This document shows positions 51,331 through 60,517 of a stretch of DNA of 64,000 nt, in pieces. Positions within the stretch are counted from its first letter, which is position 1; the number at the start of each line of letters is the position of its first letter. The notes under the pieces were generated by a model. It searched no databases. It was not told where the DNA came from and saw only the letters and a program-made list of their open reading frames with translations. The DNA comes from Butyrivibrio sp. X503 (GTDB lineage Bacteria; Bacillota; Clostridia; Lachnospirales; Lachnospiraceae), in NCBI RefSeq assembly GCF_003625475.1, contig NZ_RAIQ01000009.1, forward strand, positions 62,001 to 126,000, read 5' to 3'. The translations under genes were made by a program, and so were the position numbers.

Positions 51331-53178
51331 ATGACATCTACATTTTTTGGACTTAATATCGCTGCATCGGGACTTAGAGCAGCAAATGCAGCCCTTAACA
51401 CAACTGCAAACAACATATCCAATGTAAATACCGAAGGCTACAGCAGACAGACCGTTAAGCAGGAAGCCAACGACGCCTTAAGAGTATTTGCCACATACGG
51501 CTGCGCAGGTGCGGGTGTAGACACCATCGCAATAGAAAGAGTAAGAGACTCCTTCTACGATGTTAAGTACAGAAACAACGCTCAGCTTCTCGGAAACGTG
51601 ACTCAGAAGAACTACTACAACAAGCTTGTTGAGCAGTATCTTGACGACGACGGAACAACCGGATTCGCTTCTCTTTTTAACAAGATGACGGCATCCTTAC
51701 AGTCGGTAATGACTGCTGCCGGAACAACAGAAAGTAAGACCGCTTACATTTCCAACGTTCACTCGATCACAGAGTATTTTAACAACGTATACAACAACCT
51801 TCAGGGCTTGCAGTCAGACATCAACGCAGAGGTTAAGCTTTGCGCCGACAGGATCACATCGATAGCTCAGGAAATTGCTTCCATCAACAAGCAGATAAAT
51901 GTCATCGAGATGACAGGCTCCGTTGCAAACGAGCTTAGAGACAAGAGAGATGTTCTATTGGATGACCTTTCCAAGATGGTTTCCATCGAGACAAAAGAGA
52001 CACCTATTATTGACGAGGCGCAGCCTGACAGAAATACCGGTGCGACAAGATTCCAGATCTGGGTTGCGGGCGGATATGAGCTCGTTGATACATACGAATA
52101 CAGAAAGATGATCTGCGTATCAAGAGAATCAGACGGCGGAATGGGGCAGAACGACGTAGACGGTCTTTTCGATATCAAGTGGGGAAATGCAGGTTTTAAG
52201 GATGGCGACGATATAAGCGAGCTTTCCAATTTTGCTATGGATTCCAAGCTCATCGGCGGAGAACTTCAGGGACTCCTTGCGATGAGAGACGGAAACAATG
52301 CATCTTACTTCCACGGAAAGAGCACGAATGTTGAAAGCGAATCAAGTCCCATCAAGATAACCGTTGAAGTTACGGATACACAGCTTATGGACATGTCCAA
52401 GTGCGCGATCCCCGAGAACGGACTTATCCATGTCGGAGTTAAGGATTACAAGTACGACAGCTGGGAATATGACGGTTATAACACATATACATTTACGTTG
52501 GATGAGGAGTCTCTTAAGAGTATTCCCGACAACAACGCTACAGTATCGATCGGATATTCCAACGACTATCAGGGAATTCCGTATTACATGCAGCAGATGA
52601 ACGAGTTCATAAGACAGTTCTCACAAGCGGTTAACGAGATTTCCAAGAACGGCTATACATCGGATTCTCAGGAAGGAGTGTTCATGCTGACAGGTGCAAT
52701 GGACATGAACTCGGCAGCTCAGTACAGCTACGAACAGCTTACATCAGAGTCCAAGAACAAGGGCTATTACAAGCTTCGCGGTGGCAATTTCACAGTGAAC
52801 AGTGTACTTTTGGAGGACGCCAACAGACTTTCGACCAAGGCAGATCTTACAGAAGGTGAGTCTGAGTTTGGTAATCTTACAAAGTTAAAAGACATGTTCT
52901 CTACGGAGAAGATCTTCAGAGGAGCAACTTCGGGCGAGTATCTTACCAAGGTTCTTGCGGACGTGGCCCTCAACTCAAGCAATTCGGGAACACTTCAGGA
53001 TACTTACGAAGCACTCGATACAACGATCCAGAATCAGAGACTTTCCGATTCTGGCGTTGACGAAGACGAGGAAGCATCAAACCTTGTTAAGTTCCAGAAT
53101 GCTTATACATTATCTTCCAAGATGATCCAGACACTTACGGAGATCTACGACAGACTTATTCTCCAGACAGGAGTATGA
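51331..53178 (+). CDS. flgK: Flagellar hook-associated protein FlgK, second copy
   Basis: The 615-residue protein starts with FFGLNIAASGLRAANAALNTTANNISNVNTEGYSRQ and ends with EEASNLVKFQNAYTLSSKMIQTLTEIYDRL, both FlgK hallmarks. It differs from the first copy in the whole middle region, including about 60 extra residues and a beta-rich stretch (residues about 330-400, SPIKITVEVTDTQL). AAAGGAGCAAG precedes the ATG. The pair looks like an old duplication, not a recent one. Confidence 0.88.
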   Translation: MTSTFFGLNIAASGLRAANAALNTTANNISNVNTEGYSRQTVKQEANDALRVFATYGCAGAGVDTIAIERVRDSFYDVKYRNNAQLLGNVTQKNYYNKLVEQYLDDDGTTGFASLFNKMTASLQSVMTAAGTTESKTAYISNVHSITEYFNNVYNNLQGLQSDINAEVKLCADRITSIAQEIASINKQINVIEMTGSVANELRDKRDVLLDDLSKMVSIETKETPIIDEAQPDRNTGATRFQIWVAGGYELVDTYEYRKMICVSRESDGGMGQNDVDGLFDIKWGNAGFKDGDDISELSNFAMDSKLIGGELQGLLAMRDGNNASYFHGKSTNVESESSPIKITVEVTDTQLMDMSKCAIPENGLIHVGVKDYKYDSWEYDGYNTYTFTLDEESLKSIPDNNATVSIGYSNDYQGIPYYMQQMNEFIRQFSQAVNEISKNGYTSDSQEGVFMLTGAMDMNSAAQYSYEQLTSESKNKGYYKLRGGNFTVNSVLLEDANRLSTKADLTEGESEFGNLTKLKDMFSTEKIFRGATSGEYLTKVLADVALNSSNSGTLQDTYEALDTTIQNQRLSDSGVDEDEEASNLVKFQNAYTLSSKMIQTLTEIYDRLILQTGV

Positions 53179-53186
53179 TAATAACG

Positions 53187-53220
53187 AATCGGCTGAGCCA
53201 AGCGCCCGGCCGATTTTTTT
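53187..53220 (+). terminator. Rho-independent terminator after the flgM-flgN-flgK-flgK operon
   Basis: AATCGGC at 53187-53193 pairs with GCCGATT at 53209-53215, followed by seven T. Confidence 0.8.
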
Positions 53221-53266
53221 CGGAGCAGCTGGAGATGTATATTAAGAAATAAACCTCTTTTGCCTC

Positions 53267-53294
53267 TAAAGATATGGACGAAAACGTCCGATAA
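53267..53294 (+). promoter_or_regulatory. Sigma-28 promoter of flgL
   Basis: TAAA at 53267-53270, 16 bp, TCCGATAA at 53287-53294. The spacer is one base longer than ideal. It lies about 90 nt before the flgL start. Confidence 0.7.
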
Positions 53295-53385
53295 TCATTG
53301 TGAAGTAATATACATAGAATTAGATGCTGCACGGATGCGCATTGTTTTTTCAGACTAAGGATGGTCTACACACGGAGGTCGAACT

Positions 53386-55491
53386 ATGCGTATCACCAAC
53401 AAGATAATGCAGAATAATTCTCTTTACAATATCAATAATAACAAGGTTTCCGAGGATCAGCTTAACACCATGATGTCAACCGGCAAGAAGATCACAAGAC
53501 CTTCGGATGACCCGGTTATCGCTATAAGAGCATTGCGCCTTCGCAGCAATGTTACTCAGCTTTCACAATATTATGAGAAGAACGCCAAGGACGCAGAGAG
53601 CTGGCTTAATGTCACAGCCGACGCTCTTTCTACCGTTACGTCCGTTCTTACAGACTGTGTTAAGCAGGCTACTAAGGGCGCTAACATGGACCTTACGACA
53701 GACGATCTTTCTACCATCGTAACTCAGATGGATGCTCTGGCAAAAGAGTATTACTCAACGGGAAATGTCGATTTCGCGGGAAGATATATTTTTACAGGCT
53801 ACAGAACAGATACTCCTCTTACCTTCGATAAGACAACAACCGCAGATTACACGGGAATCAACGATGAGTTCAATGCTTCAAACATCGGCTGGTCAAACAG
53901 AGTAGCGGGAATGAGCAAGCTCGATTCGACCAATATCCTTGATGCAAATGCGCAGGAAGTGCGCGAAAGCGATATTCAGGAATATTCCGTAGGAAAAATC
54001 AGACTTTCTTATGACAACTTGAATTACAGAGAGAGCGATCCCGAGTTCACACTTCCCACACTTAAGTGGAGAGAGCAGCTCACTCAGCCCGCAACAAGCT
54101 CGGTTGAAGGAACATCACAGCTCATAAACCTTACATTTACAACAACCCAGGGAGAGACACATCACGTATCACTTCCTTCGCCGATAGACCTTGCACAGGG
54201 AGAAAGCTATACGGTTACAAGTGAGGATATCGAATACAACGTAACAGCAGGCATTGACGGTTCTTACACCATCAAAGCGTCGGAAGCAACAGGTGATTAC
54301 AAATTCTTTATCAACAGCAACGGCGTATATGACAGCACCGCTCAGAGCAGCAATGTTTTATCCGGACAGGTTTCAATGGAGACCGTTCAGAAGACAACAC
54401 TCACATTCACCAATGAAGACGGCGAAAGAGTAAGATTCAAGGTTCCGCTTGTTCCTGCAATCGGACAGAGCTACAGCATGAGGATCGAGAACGACGGAAG
54501 AAGCGCAACTGCGATCGTTAACAGCGACGGAACTTACACCGTTATTGATAAGGCAACAACATCCAATCCGGACGGAACCTTCAGCACAAATGTGATAAAT
54601 GTTACCGGAAACGGAAGCGTATATTCTTCATACAAAGAGACATCGCTTGAGATAGGCGGTTCAAATATCATCTTCTCAACAACATCACAGGAAGAGATAG
54701 ATAATAAGTACAGAGAGCTTGATGAGAATAAGACAGGCGCGCTCGCTTATCTTAACGTATCAACAGGTGAGGTTCTCCTTAATAAAGAGCTTACCGATAA
54801 GCTTTCGACACTTCCGGATCTTATCAATGCCAACTCGATCGATGTTGTTTATGACAAAAAAGAATTTGTCGACGGCGATATAAGACCGCAAAACCTGTTT
54901 AATTGTAATTATACAGATGAAAATGGCAAGACAGTGCTGTATAATAAAGGTTCAGCATCCCATAACATCGCTTATGACGTGGGATTCGCACAGTCGGTAG
55001 TTGTCAACACCACTGCTGATGCGGTATTCACGACAAGTGTAAAAAGAGATGTAGACGATCTGAGCACTATGATCGAAGAGCTTAAGCAGATGGAAGCTAC
55101 TATTAAGATCCTTGAAGACAAGCACAGTGCTTCATCAAGCACAAGCGAAAAAGAAAGGATCAAAGTTGAGATAGACGCTGCAAAGAAGGCTTTCAATTAT
55201 CAGAGAGAGAACATCCAAAAGGAGTTCGAGCACAAGATTACATCGCTTCAGAAGTCTCTAGATACAGCCAATATCGCAGTTACCGACAACGGAACAAGAT
55301 GCAAGAGACTTGACCTTATCAATTCAAGACTCATGACTCAGACGACTACATTCAAGACACTTCAGTCTGAAAACGAGGACATCGACCTTGCAGAGACCAT
55401 TACTCAGCTCACATCGGCTCAGGTAACTTACGAGGCCAGTCTCATGGCTACAGGAAAGATCAGTCAGAATTCTCTTATGAATTATATCTGA
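53386..55491 (+). CDS. flgL: Flagellar hook-associated protein FlgL, with large central insertion
   Basis: The 701-residue protein is more than twice the common FlgL length of about 300. The N-terminus is the standard MRITNKIMQNNSLYNIN...STGKKITRPSDDP...AGRYIFTGYRTDTPLTF. The C-terminus is the standard DNGTRCKRLDLINSRLM...LAETITQLTSAQVTYEASL. Between them are beta-rich Thr/Ser/Gly repeats (residues about 235-440), with two related parts beginning near LINLTFTTTQGETHHVSL and TTLTFTNEDGERVRFKV. A coiled coil lies near residues 560-625. The insert would be exposed on the junction surface. GGAGGTCG precedes the ATG. Confidence 0.9.
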   Translation: MRITNKIMQNNSLYNINNNKVSEDQLNTMMSTGKKITRPSDDPVIAIRALRLRSNVTQLSQYYEKNAKDAESWLNVTADALSTVTSVLTDCVKQATKGANMDLTTDDLSTIVTQMDALAKEYYSTGNVDFAGRYIFTGYRTDTPLTFDKTTTADYTGINDEFNASNIGWSNRVAGMSKLDSTNILDANAQEVRESDIQEYSVGKIRLSYDNLNYRESDPEFTLPTLKWREQLTQPATSSVEGTSQLINLTFTTTQGETHHVSLPSPIDLAQGESYTVTSEDIEYNVTAGIDGSYTIKASEATGDYKFFINSNGVYDSTAQSSNVLSGQVSMETVQKTTLTFTNEDGERVRFKVPLVPAIGQSYSMRIENDGRSATAIVNSDGTYTVIDKATTSNPDGTFSTNVINVTGNGSVYSSYKETSLEIGGSNIIFSTTSQEEIDNKYRELDENKTGALAYLNVSTGEVLLNKELTDKLSTLPDLINANSIDVVYDKKEFVDGDIRPQNLFNCNYTDENGKTVLYNKGSASHNIAYDVGFAQSVVVNTTADAVFTTSVKRDVDDLSTMIEELKQMEATIKILEDKHSASSSTSEKERIKVEIDAAKKAFNYQRENIQKEFEHKITSLQKSLDTANIAVTDNGTRCKRLDLINSRLMTQTTTFKTLQSENEDIDLAETITQLTSAQVTYEASLMATGKISQNSLMNYI

Positions 55492-55550
55492 TCTAATAAT
55501 TAAAAATGTGGTAATTGTACGTTTTTACGTATATAATGATATAGAGGATA

Positions 55551-55597
55551 AAAGTCAATAATGCGTACATGCTTGCATGTTAAGCATTATGACTTTA
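55551..55597 (+). other. Long imperfect hairpin between flgL and fliW
   Basis: AAAGTCAATAATGC near 55551 pairs with GCATTATGACTTT near 55584, with an inner ACATGC/GCATGT stem. No T-run follows, so it is not a simple terminator. Confidence 0.55.
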
Positions 55598-55652
55598 AGA
55601 CTCGAACAAATATGAGAAAGAAGCATGATAATGCGGATTTCGAATATTTGTA

Positions 55653-55702
55653 GAATTGCGAAAATGACTTTGGTCATGGAGCAATTCGTATATCATTTTT
55701 TT
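55653..55702 (+). terminator. Candidate terminator hairpin downstream of flgL
   Basis: GAATTGC at 55653-55659 pairs with GCAATTC at 55681-55687, with an inner ATGAC/GTCAT stem. A run of seven T follows after about eight bases, so strength is uncertain. Confidence 0.5.
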
Positions 55703-55754
55703 ATAAAATAGTGATAACAATGTATATTTTTATCAGGATTATGGAGGTTACAGC

Positions 55755-56210
55755 ATGAAATTAAACACTAGAATTTTTGGAGAGGTTGAGATTGAAGACA
55801 GTAAGATCATTTCTTTTCCAAATGGAATAATCGGTTTTCCTGATCTTAAGAGATTTACACTTATGTATGACGAAGAGCAGGGAACCAATACGATCAAGTG
55901 GCTTCAGTCAATAGAAGAGCCGGGATTCGCAATGCCTGTTATGGATCCGCTCTTTGTTTGCCCTGATTACCAGCCTATGGTTGATAAGGAAGCAGTTTCC
56001 GATATCGGCGAATTGGACAACGAGGAGATGCTTGTGCTTGTAACGGTTACTGTTCCGCATGACCTTAAGCAGATGACAGTTAATCTCAAGGGACCATTCA
56101 TCATCAATACCAAAGAGATGAAAGCTACTCAGACAATCATTGATAATGATGAGTATCCTGTAAAATTCCCGATATATGATATTTTGCAGAAGAACAAGGC
56201 CAACGCTTAA
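55755..56210 (+). CDS. fliW: Flagellar assembly factor FliW
   Basis: The 151-residue beta-barrel protein starts KLNTRIFGEVEIEDSKIISFPNGIIGFPDLKRF, and shows NPxDYxP-like CPDYQPMVDKE and KGPFIINTKEMKATQTI. FliW binds either flagellin or CsrA. When flagellin builds up, FliW is trapped and CsrA is free to block flagellin translation. TTATGGAGG precedes the ATG. csrA follows after 23 nt, the conserved Firmicutes pair. Confidence 0.95.
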   Translation: MKLNTRIFGEVEIEDSKIISFPNGIIGFPDLKRFTLMYDEEQGTNTIKWLQSIEEPGFAMPVMDPLFVCPDYQPMVDKEAVSDIGELDNEEMLVLVTVTVPHDLKQMTVNLKGPFIINTKEMKATQTIIDNDEYPVKFPIYDILQKNKANA

Positions 56211-56233
56211 TCATACACGGGGAGGGATAGGAC

Positions 56234-56449
56234 ATGTTAGCATTATCAAGAAAAAAGAACGAAGCAATTGTAATTAACAACAACATAGAGATCACGGTAC
56301 TTGATATCAGAGGAGACCAGATCAAGCTCGGAATTGCAGCTCCCAAGGATATCCCAATCTACAGGAAAGAAGTATACATCCAGATCCAGAATGAGAATAA
56401 AGAAGCAACAGATGTATCCGGAATTGAGGAACTTAAGAAATTGCTTTGA
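56234..56449 (+). CDS. csrA: Carbon storage regulator CsrA
   Basis: The 71-residue RNA-binding protein starts MLALSRKKNEAIVINNNIEITVLDI, with IPIYRKEVY as the second strand region. The dimer binds GGA motifs, often in hairpin loops at ribosome sites. The target in flagellar loci is the flagellin mRNA, and both flagellin leaders here contain GGA hairpins. A GGGGAGGG site precedes the ATG. Confidence 0.95.
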   Translation: MLALSRKKNEAIVINNNIEITVLDIRGDQIKLGIAAPKDIPIYRKEVYIQIQNENKEATDVSGIEELKKLL

Positions 56450-56461
56450 TCTAGACTATCG

Positions 56462-56494
56462 TCGGCCGCCCGGAATAGGGCGGCCGAATTTTTC
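56462..56494 (+). terminator. Rho-independent terminator after csrA
   Basis: TCGGCCGCCC at 56462-56471 pairs perfectly with GGGCGGCCGA at 56478-56487, with a six-base loop, followed by ATTTTT. Confidence 0.9.
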
Positions 56495-56509
56495 TATACG
56501 AGGGACAGC

Positions 56510-57697
56510 GTGCGAATACTATATTATTACTGGAATGAATTTAACGGCGAAGATTGCATGGACGCAATGCGAAGACTTGGCCATGAGGTCGAAGTTTTAA
56601 GGCTCAGTCTTGAAGGCTTTGAGCTCACTCCGGAAATTGACGATAAATTCGGAGCTCTTTTGACCAAGAAAGATTATTCGGGGAAAAGATATTATGACTT
56701 AGTCTACAGCTTTGACTATTACCCCTGCATCTCCGATGCGTGCCAAAAATATAATACTCCGTATGTGTCGTGGGTCTTCGACTGCCCGCACTATACGCTT
56801 GATTCGCATACTATCACAAATCCCGTGAACAGAGTCTTTGTATTTGACAAAGAGCGCTACAGGCAGATGAGAGATAAGGGGATCACGACGGTCCGCTACT
56901 CACCGCTTGGAGTAAATGAAAAGAGGCTCTCGGGATTATGCGATGAGTTCGATGCCGAGACGGACGGAATGATAATCTATCTTCACGACGTCTGCTTTCT
57001 CGGAAACCTATATGATAACGAATTCAACTTTTACGATCAGGTGAATTGTCTTCCGCAGGGTCTAAAAGACTACATAGACACCGTTATAAACGATCAGGAA
57101 AAGATATTCGGAAAAGATCTTTTTTCCGATGAAAAAGTTATCACTCCGAAGCATGTAAGAAAGCTACGGGAGTATATAAAATTCGAAGATACCGGAAACT
57201 ACGACCTTAACTATGACAGCATCATTCTTGATATGCTGCGGACCAAGGTCACGGTGAACGAAAGAAGACACATCCTGGAGCGGATGGGTGAAAAATACGA
57301 CAGCTTCCTCTATACGCCGCCGGGGGCAAAGCCCATAAAAGGCGTAAAAAACATGGGACTTGCGGATTATCAGACCAAAATGCCGCGTGTATTTCGTCGA
57401 AGCAAGATAAATCTGAACATTACGCTCCGACCGATATTATCGGGAGTGCCCTTAAGAGTGCTTGATGTTTTGGCAGCAGGCGGCTTTCTTATAACAACTT
57501 ATCAGAAAGAGATCGAGGAGTATTTTGAGAACGGAAAAGAGCTTGTGATAGCGCATACTCCCGATGAGATGGTAGAGCTTGCGGGATACTATCTTGAGCA
57601 TGAGGATGAGAGAAAAGAGATCGCGCAAAGCGGACAAAAGAAGGTCTTTGAAGAGTTTGCATACACGAAATTACTTCCGAAGATCCTTGAAGAATGA
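56510..57697 (+). CDS. CgeB/DUF3880-type glycosyltransferase in flagellar locus
   Basis: This 395-residue protein starts at a GTG with GAGGG ahead. The first half is DUF3880-like (RILYYYWNEFNGEDCMDAMRRLGHEVEVL, YVSWVFDCPHYTLDS, RVFVFDKERY). The second half has a GT-B donor domain resembling Glyco_trans_1_2 (KINLNITLRPILSGVPLRVLDVLAAGGFLITTY). These proteins are common next to flagellin genes, where glycosylation of flagellin Ser/Thr is the likely role. Spore maturation (CgeB) is the other known setting. It follows csrA with a terminator between. Confidence 0.8.
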   Translation: MRILYYYWNEFNGEDCMDAMRRLGHEVEVLRLSLEGFELTPEIDDKFGALLTKKDYSGKRYYDLVYSFDYYPCISDACQKYNTPYVSWVFDCPHYTLDSHTITNPVNRVFVFDKERYRQMRDKGITTVRYSPLGVNEKRLSGLCDEFDAETDGMIIYLHDVCFLGNLYDNEFNFYDQVNCLPQGLKDYIDTVINDQEKIFGKDLFSDEKVITPKHVRKLREYIKFEDTGNYDLNYDSIILDMLRTKVTVNERRHILERMGEKYDSFLYTPPGAKPIKGVKNMGLADYQTKMPRVFRRSKINLNITLRPILSGVPLRVLDVLAAGGFLITTYQKEIEEYFENGKELVIAHTPDEMVELAGYYLEHEDERKEIAQSGQKKVFEEFAYTKLLPKILEE

Positions 57698-57716
57698 TCT
57701 TTTTAATGCCTGAAAT

Positions 57717-57752
57717 CTAAATTTTTTATTAAATTTAGCAATTTCTTTTTCC
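57717..57752 (+). terminator. AT-rich hairpin after the CgeB-like gene
   Basis: CTAAATTT at 57717-57724 pairs with AAATTTAG at 57731-57738, followed by CAATTTCTTTTT. It is a weak terminator candidate. Confidence 0.45.
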
Positions 57753-57759
57753 AAGTGGC

Positions 57760-57786
57760 TAAAGATTAAAGAACTTTGTCCGATAT
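57760..57786 (+). promoter_or_regulatory. Sigma-28 promoter of flaG
   Basis: TAAA at 57760-57763, 15 bp, TCCGATAT at 57779-57786. Close to consensus and 105 nt before flaG. Confidence 0.85.
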
Positions 57787-57890
57787 ACCTTGTAAGAAAT
57801 ATTATGCTTATGTCCAATTAAGCTTTATGGAGCTCGTAAACAAGATAAATACAGGTAAGATTCCTGATTCTGACATGGAGGTATAGGATT

Positions 57891-58358
57891 ATGGGAATGG
57901 AAGCAATTAACGGCTTTAGTCCGCTTATTCAGCAGACGCAGCCACAGGTACGAACACAAGTACAGAGCCAGTCTCAGAGCGAGATTGCGGATTATGAGGC
58001 AAACGGCGCTATGCAGGGCATGGATCTCAAGGTAGAGGCAGCAGATAATTCTGCGAGCTCCAACAACGAGTCCGCTGCACAGAACTTTGCACAGAATCAG
58101 AGCAAGAGAGCAGAGACTGAGGAGCAGATCCAGGCTGATAACGCCAAGATTAAGAAAGCCATCTCTGAGATGACCAAGAAGGTTCGGTCTAACGCCGAAG
58201 CTGTTTTTGGCATACATGAGAAGACAAACAGAGTTACCATTAAGATGGTCGACAAGGAGACCAAGGAAGTTATCAAGGAATTTCCGCCTGATGAGACTCT
58301 CGATATGATCGCAAGGATCTGGGAAGTTGCAGGCATTATGGTTGACGAAAAGAGGTAA
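57891..58358 (+). CDS. flaG: Flagellar protein FlaG
   Basis: The 155-residue protein has a polar, Gln/Ser-rich N-terminal part to about residue 80. The C-terminal conserved FlaG domain follows: VFGIHEKTNRVTIKMVDKETKEVIKEFPPDETLDMIARIWEVAGIMVDEKR. FlaG influences filament length and cap assembly. ATGGAGGTATAGG precedes the ATG. fliD and fliS follow, the usual order. Confidence 0.9.
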   Translation: MGMEAINGFSPLIQQTQPQVRTQVQSQSQSEIADYEANGAMQGMDLKVEAADNSASSNNESAAQNFAQNQSKRAETEEQIQADNAKIKKAISEMTKKVRSNAEAVFGIHEKTNRVTIKMVDKETKEVIKEFPPDETLDMIARIWEVAGIMVDEKR

Positions 58359-58382
58359 CACGCAGGTCGATCGGCACGACGG

Positions 58383-58409
58383 CAAATGGATAGGCTGCCT
58401 GTCCGATGT
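58383..58409 (+). promoter_or_regulatory. Weak sigma-28-like promoter before fliD
   Basis: CAAA at 58383-58386, 15 bp, TCCGATGT at 58402-58409. Two departures from consensus in the -10 and one in the -35. Confidence 0.4.
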
Positions 58410-58473
58410 ATATCTGCTTAATTAGGAAACGGATTTCCGATTACATCTCACGGATTGAGAAAGGAGAAATAAT

Positions 58474-60042
58474 ATGCCTATCAGAATAACAGGAATGAAT
58501 TCCGGTCTTGATACTGAGAGCATCATCACCGCCCTTACTCAGAAAAAGAAAGATAAGGTTGATACTTTCACGGGAGACCAGAAGAAGCTTACCTGGAAGC
58601 AGGATAAGTGGAAAGAACTTAATAAAAAGGTAGTTTCTTTTTATAACGGAACACTCAGCAACATGAGATTTGCTTCCGCTTATGTAAAAAAGACAACTAC
58701 ATCATCAAATGCCAATGCCGCTACGGTTATAACCGGCGACAGCGCGATGAATACCACACAGTCTCTTGATATAACTAAGCTTGCTAAGTCAGCATATCTT
58801 ACCGGAAAAGAGCTTAAGACCGTCGGAGAGAACGGGAAGAGACCTTCCATGTCCACAACAATGGAAGAGCTTGGCGCCGCAACAGGTGAAGAGGGCGGAC
58901 AGCTTAAGTTTAAGATCGGCGGAGAAAATTCACATGAGTATATCACTGTTGACATTGCTGCTTCCGATACTATAGAGAGTGTTCTTAGTAAGTTAAGAAG
59001 TACCAAGTCAATAGATGAGACTACCGGTGAGTCCACTGGAAAGACATTAAACGCCAACTTTGATGAGGGAACAGGAAGATTCTATATTTCATCAAAGGAA
59101 ATGGGCGAAGCAAACTCTTTTAGCATGGTAAGTACAAATGCTATGACTGCACTTGGTCTTGTTGAGGAAAAGATTGATGGTAAATCCAATTACCAGGCAG
59201 GCAGCAGCGCAGAGATCTACCTTAACGGAGTAAAATACGAATCCAACTCCAATACTTTCCAGATCAACGGACTTACGATAACTGCCAATCAGGTTGCTTC
59301 AGATATAACTCTTACGACCAAACAGGATACAAGCGGAATCTACGACAACATCAAGAAGATGATAAAAGAGTACAACGACCTTATGAAGGAGTTCGCTACT
59401 CTTTACAATGCAGATCCTGCCAAGAAATATAAGATGCTTACAGATGATCAGAAGGATCAGATGTCCGATAAGGAAGTTGAGGAATGGGAGAAGAAGATCA
59501 AAGAAGGACTCCTTTCCAAGGACGAGACTATCGGAAACGTAAGAAACGCTCTTAAAGAGATCATGAACCAGTCCTTCGAGATCACTGACAAGAACGGTAA
59601 GACGAGTAAGTTTTCTCTTGCAAGCTTCGGTATTTCAACAGGAAGTTACTTCTCAACAGAAGATAACGAGAGAGACGTATTCCATATCGACGGAGATGCG
59701 GATGATTCCGTAAGCAGCGGTAACACCGATCTTCTCAGCGGTATGATCGCCAATGATCCCGATACTGTACAGAGCTTCTTCTCAGAGCTTTCAAAGACTC
59801 TTTACAACAAGCTCTTTGATATGATGAAGGGAACTCAGTACAGCAGTGCATTTACGATCTATGAAGATAAGCTCATGGCTTCACAGTACAGCGCTTACAA
59901 CACCAAGATCTCCGATGCACAGAAAGCACTTGAGGCGGCTCAGGATAAATACTACAAGAAATTCTCCGTAATGGAGACCGCGCTTTCCAAGATCAACAGC
60001 AGCAGTTCGTCACTTGCCAACTTCTTTGGCGGCGGACAGTAA
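58474..60042 (+). CDS. fliD: Flagellar filament cap protein FliD
   Basis: This 522-residue protein has the FliD N-terminal domain (IRITGMNSGLDTESIITALTQKKKDKVDTF), a middle with paired beta domains, and the FliD C-terminal domain (IYDNIKKMIKEYNDLMKEFATLYN ... EDKLMASQYSAYNTKISDAQKALEAAQDKYYKKF). It forms the cap that folds flagellin at the filament tip. GAAAGGAG precedes the ATG. Lysine-rich N-terminal region and Ser-rich end are usual for the family. Confidence 0.93.
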   Translation: MPIRITGMNSGLDTESIITALTQKKKDKVDTFTGDQKKLTWKQDKWKELNKKVVSFYNGTLSNMRFASAYVKKTTTSSNANAATVITGDSAMNTTQSLDITKLAKSAYLTGKELKTVGENGKRPSMSTTMEELGAATGEEGGQLKFKIGGENSHEYITVDIAASDTIESVLSKLRSTKSIDETTGESTGKTLNANFDEGTGRFYISSKEMGEANSFSMVSTNAMTALGLVEEKIDGKSNYQAGSSAEIYLNGVKYESNSNTFQINGLTITANQVASDITLTTKQDTSGIYDNIKKMIKEYNDLMKEFATLYNADPAKKYKMLTDDQKDQMSDKEVEEWEKKIKEGLLSKDETIGNVRNALKEIMNQSFEITDKNGKTSKFSLASFGISTGSYFSTEDNERDVFHIDGDADDSVSSGNTDLLSGMIANDPDTVQSFFSELSKTLYNKLFDMMKGTQYSSAFTIYEDKLMASQYSAYNTKISDAQKALEAAQDKYYKKFSVMETALSKINSSSSSLANFFGGGQ

Positions 60043-60101
60043 TGGCATAATAAAAAACTAATCATACGGATATAATTTTACAGAAATGCGAGGGAACACA
60101 T

Positions 60102-60500
60102 ATGCCGGTATCAACAGCACAAAAAGCTTATGCTCAGTACAAAAACAATAAGGTTATGGGTGCGAGCGGCCCGGAACTTACATTGATGCTCTACGACGGA
60201 GCGATCAAGTTCCTCAATATCGCTGACATGGCAATTGAAAAGCACGACGTCCCCAAGGCCCATGAGAACATCATGAAGACAGAGCGTATCATTGACTATC
60301 TCAGGAACACTCTGGATATGAAGTATGCTGTTGCACAGGACTTCGAGAATATGTATTCTTATATTGGAAGAAGACTTGTTGAGGCGAATATTTCAAAAGA
60401 CAGAGATATCATCGCCGAAGTCAACAAGCACATGCACGCTATCAGAGATAACTGGGTAGAAGTCATGAGAGCCAATAACATTGTTGTTAAGGATGCATAA
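60102..60500 (+). CDS. fliS: Flagellin export chaperone FliS
   Basis: The 132-residue helical protein starts STAQKAYAQYKNNKVMGASGPELTLMLYDGAIKFLN, the FliS signature, and ends with a helix. It binds the C-terminus of flagellin in the cytosol and stops early assembly. It lies 59 nt after fliD and is probably co-transcribed. Confidence 0.93.
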   Translation: MPVSTAQKAYAQYKNNKVMGASGPELTLMLYDGAIKFLNIADMAIEKHDVPKAHENIMKTERIIDYLRNTLDMKYAVAQDFENMYSYIGRRLVEANISKDRDIIAEVNKHMHAIRDNWVEVMRANNIVVKDA

Positions 60501-60517
60501 TTAAGGGGGACTTACGG

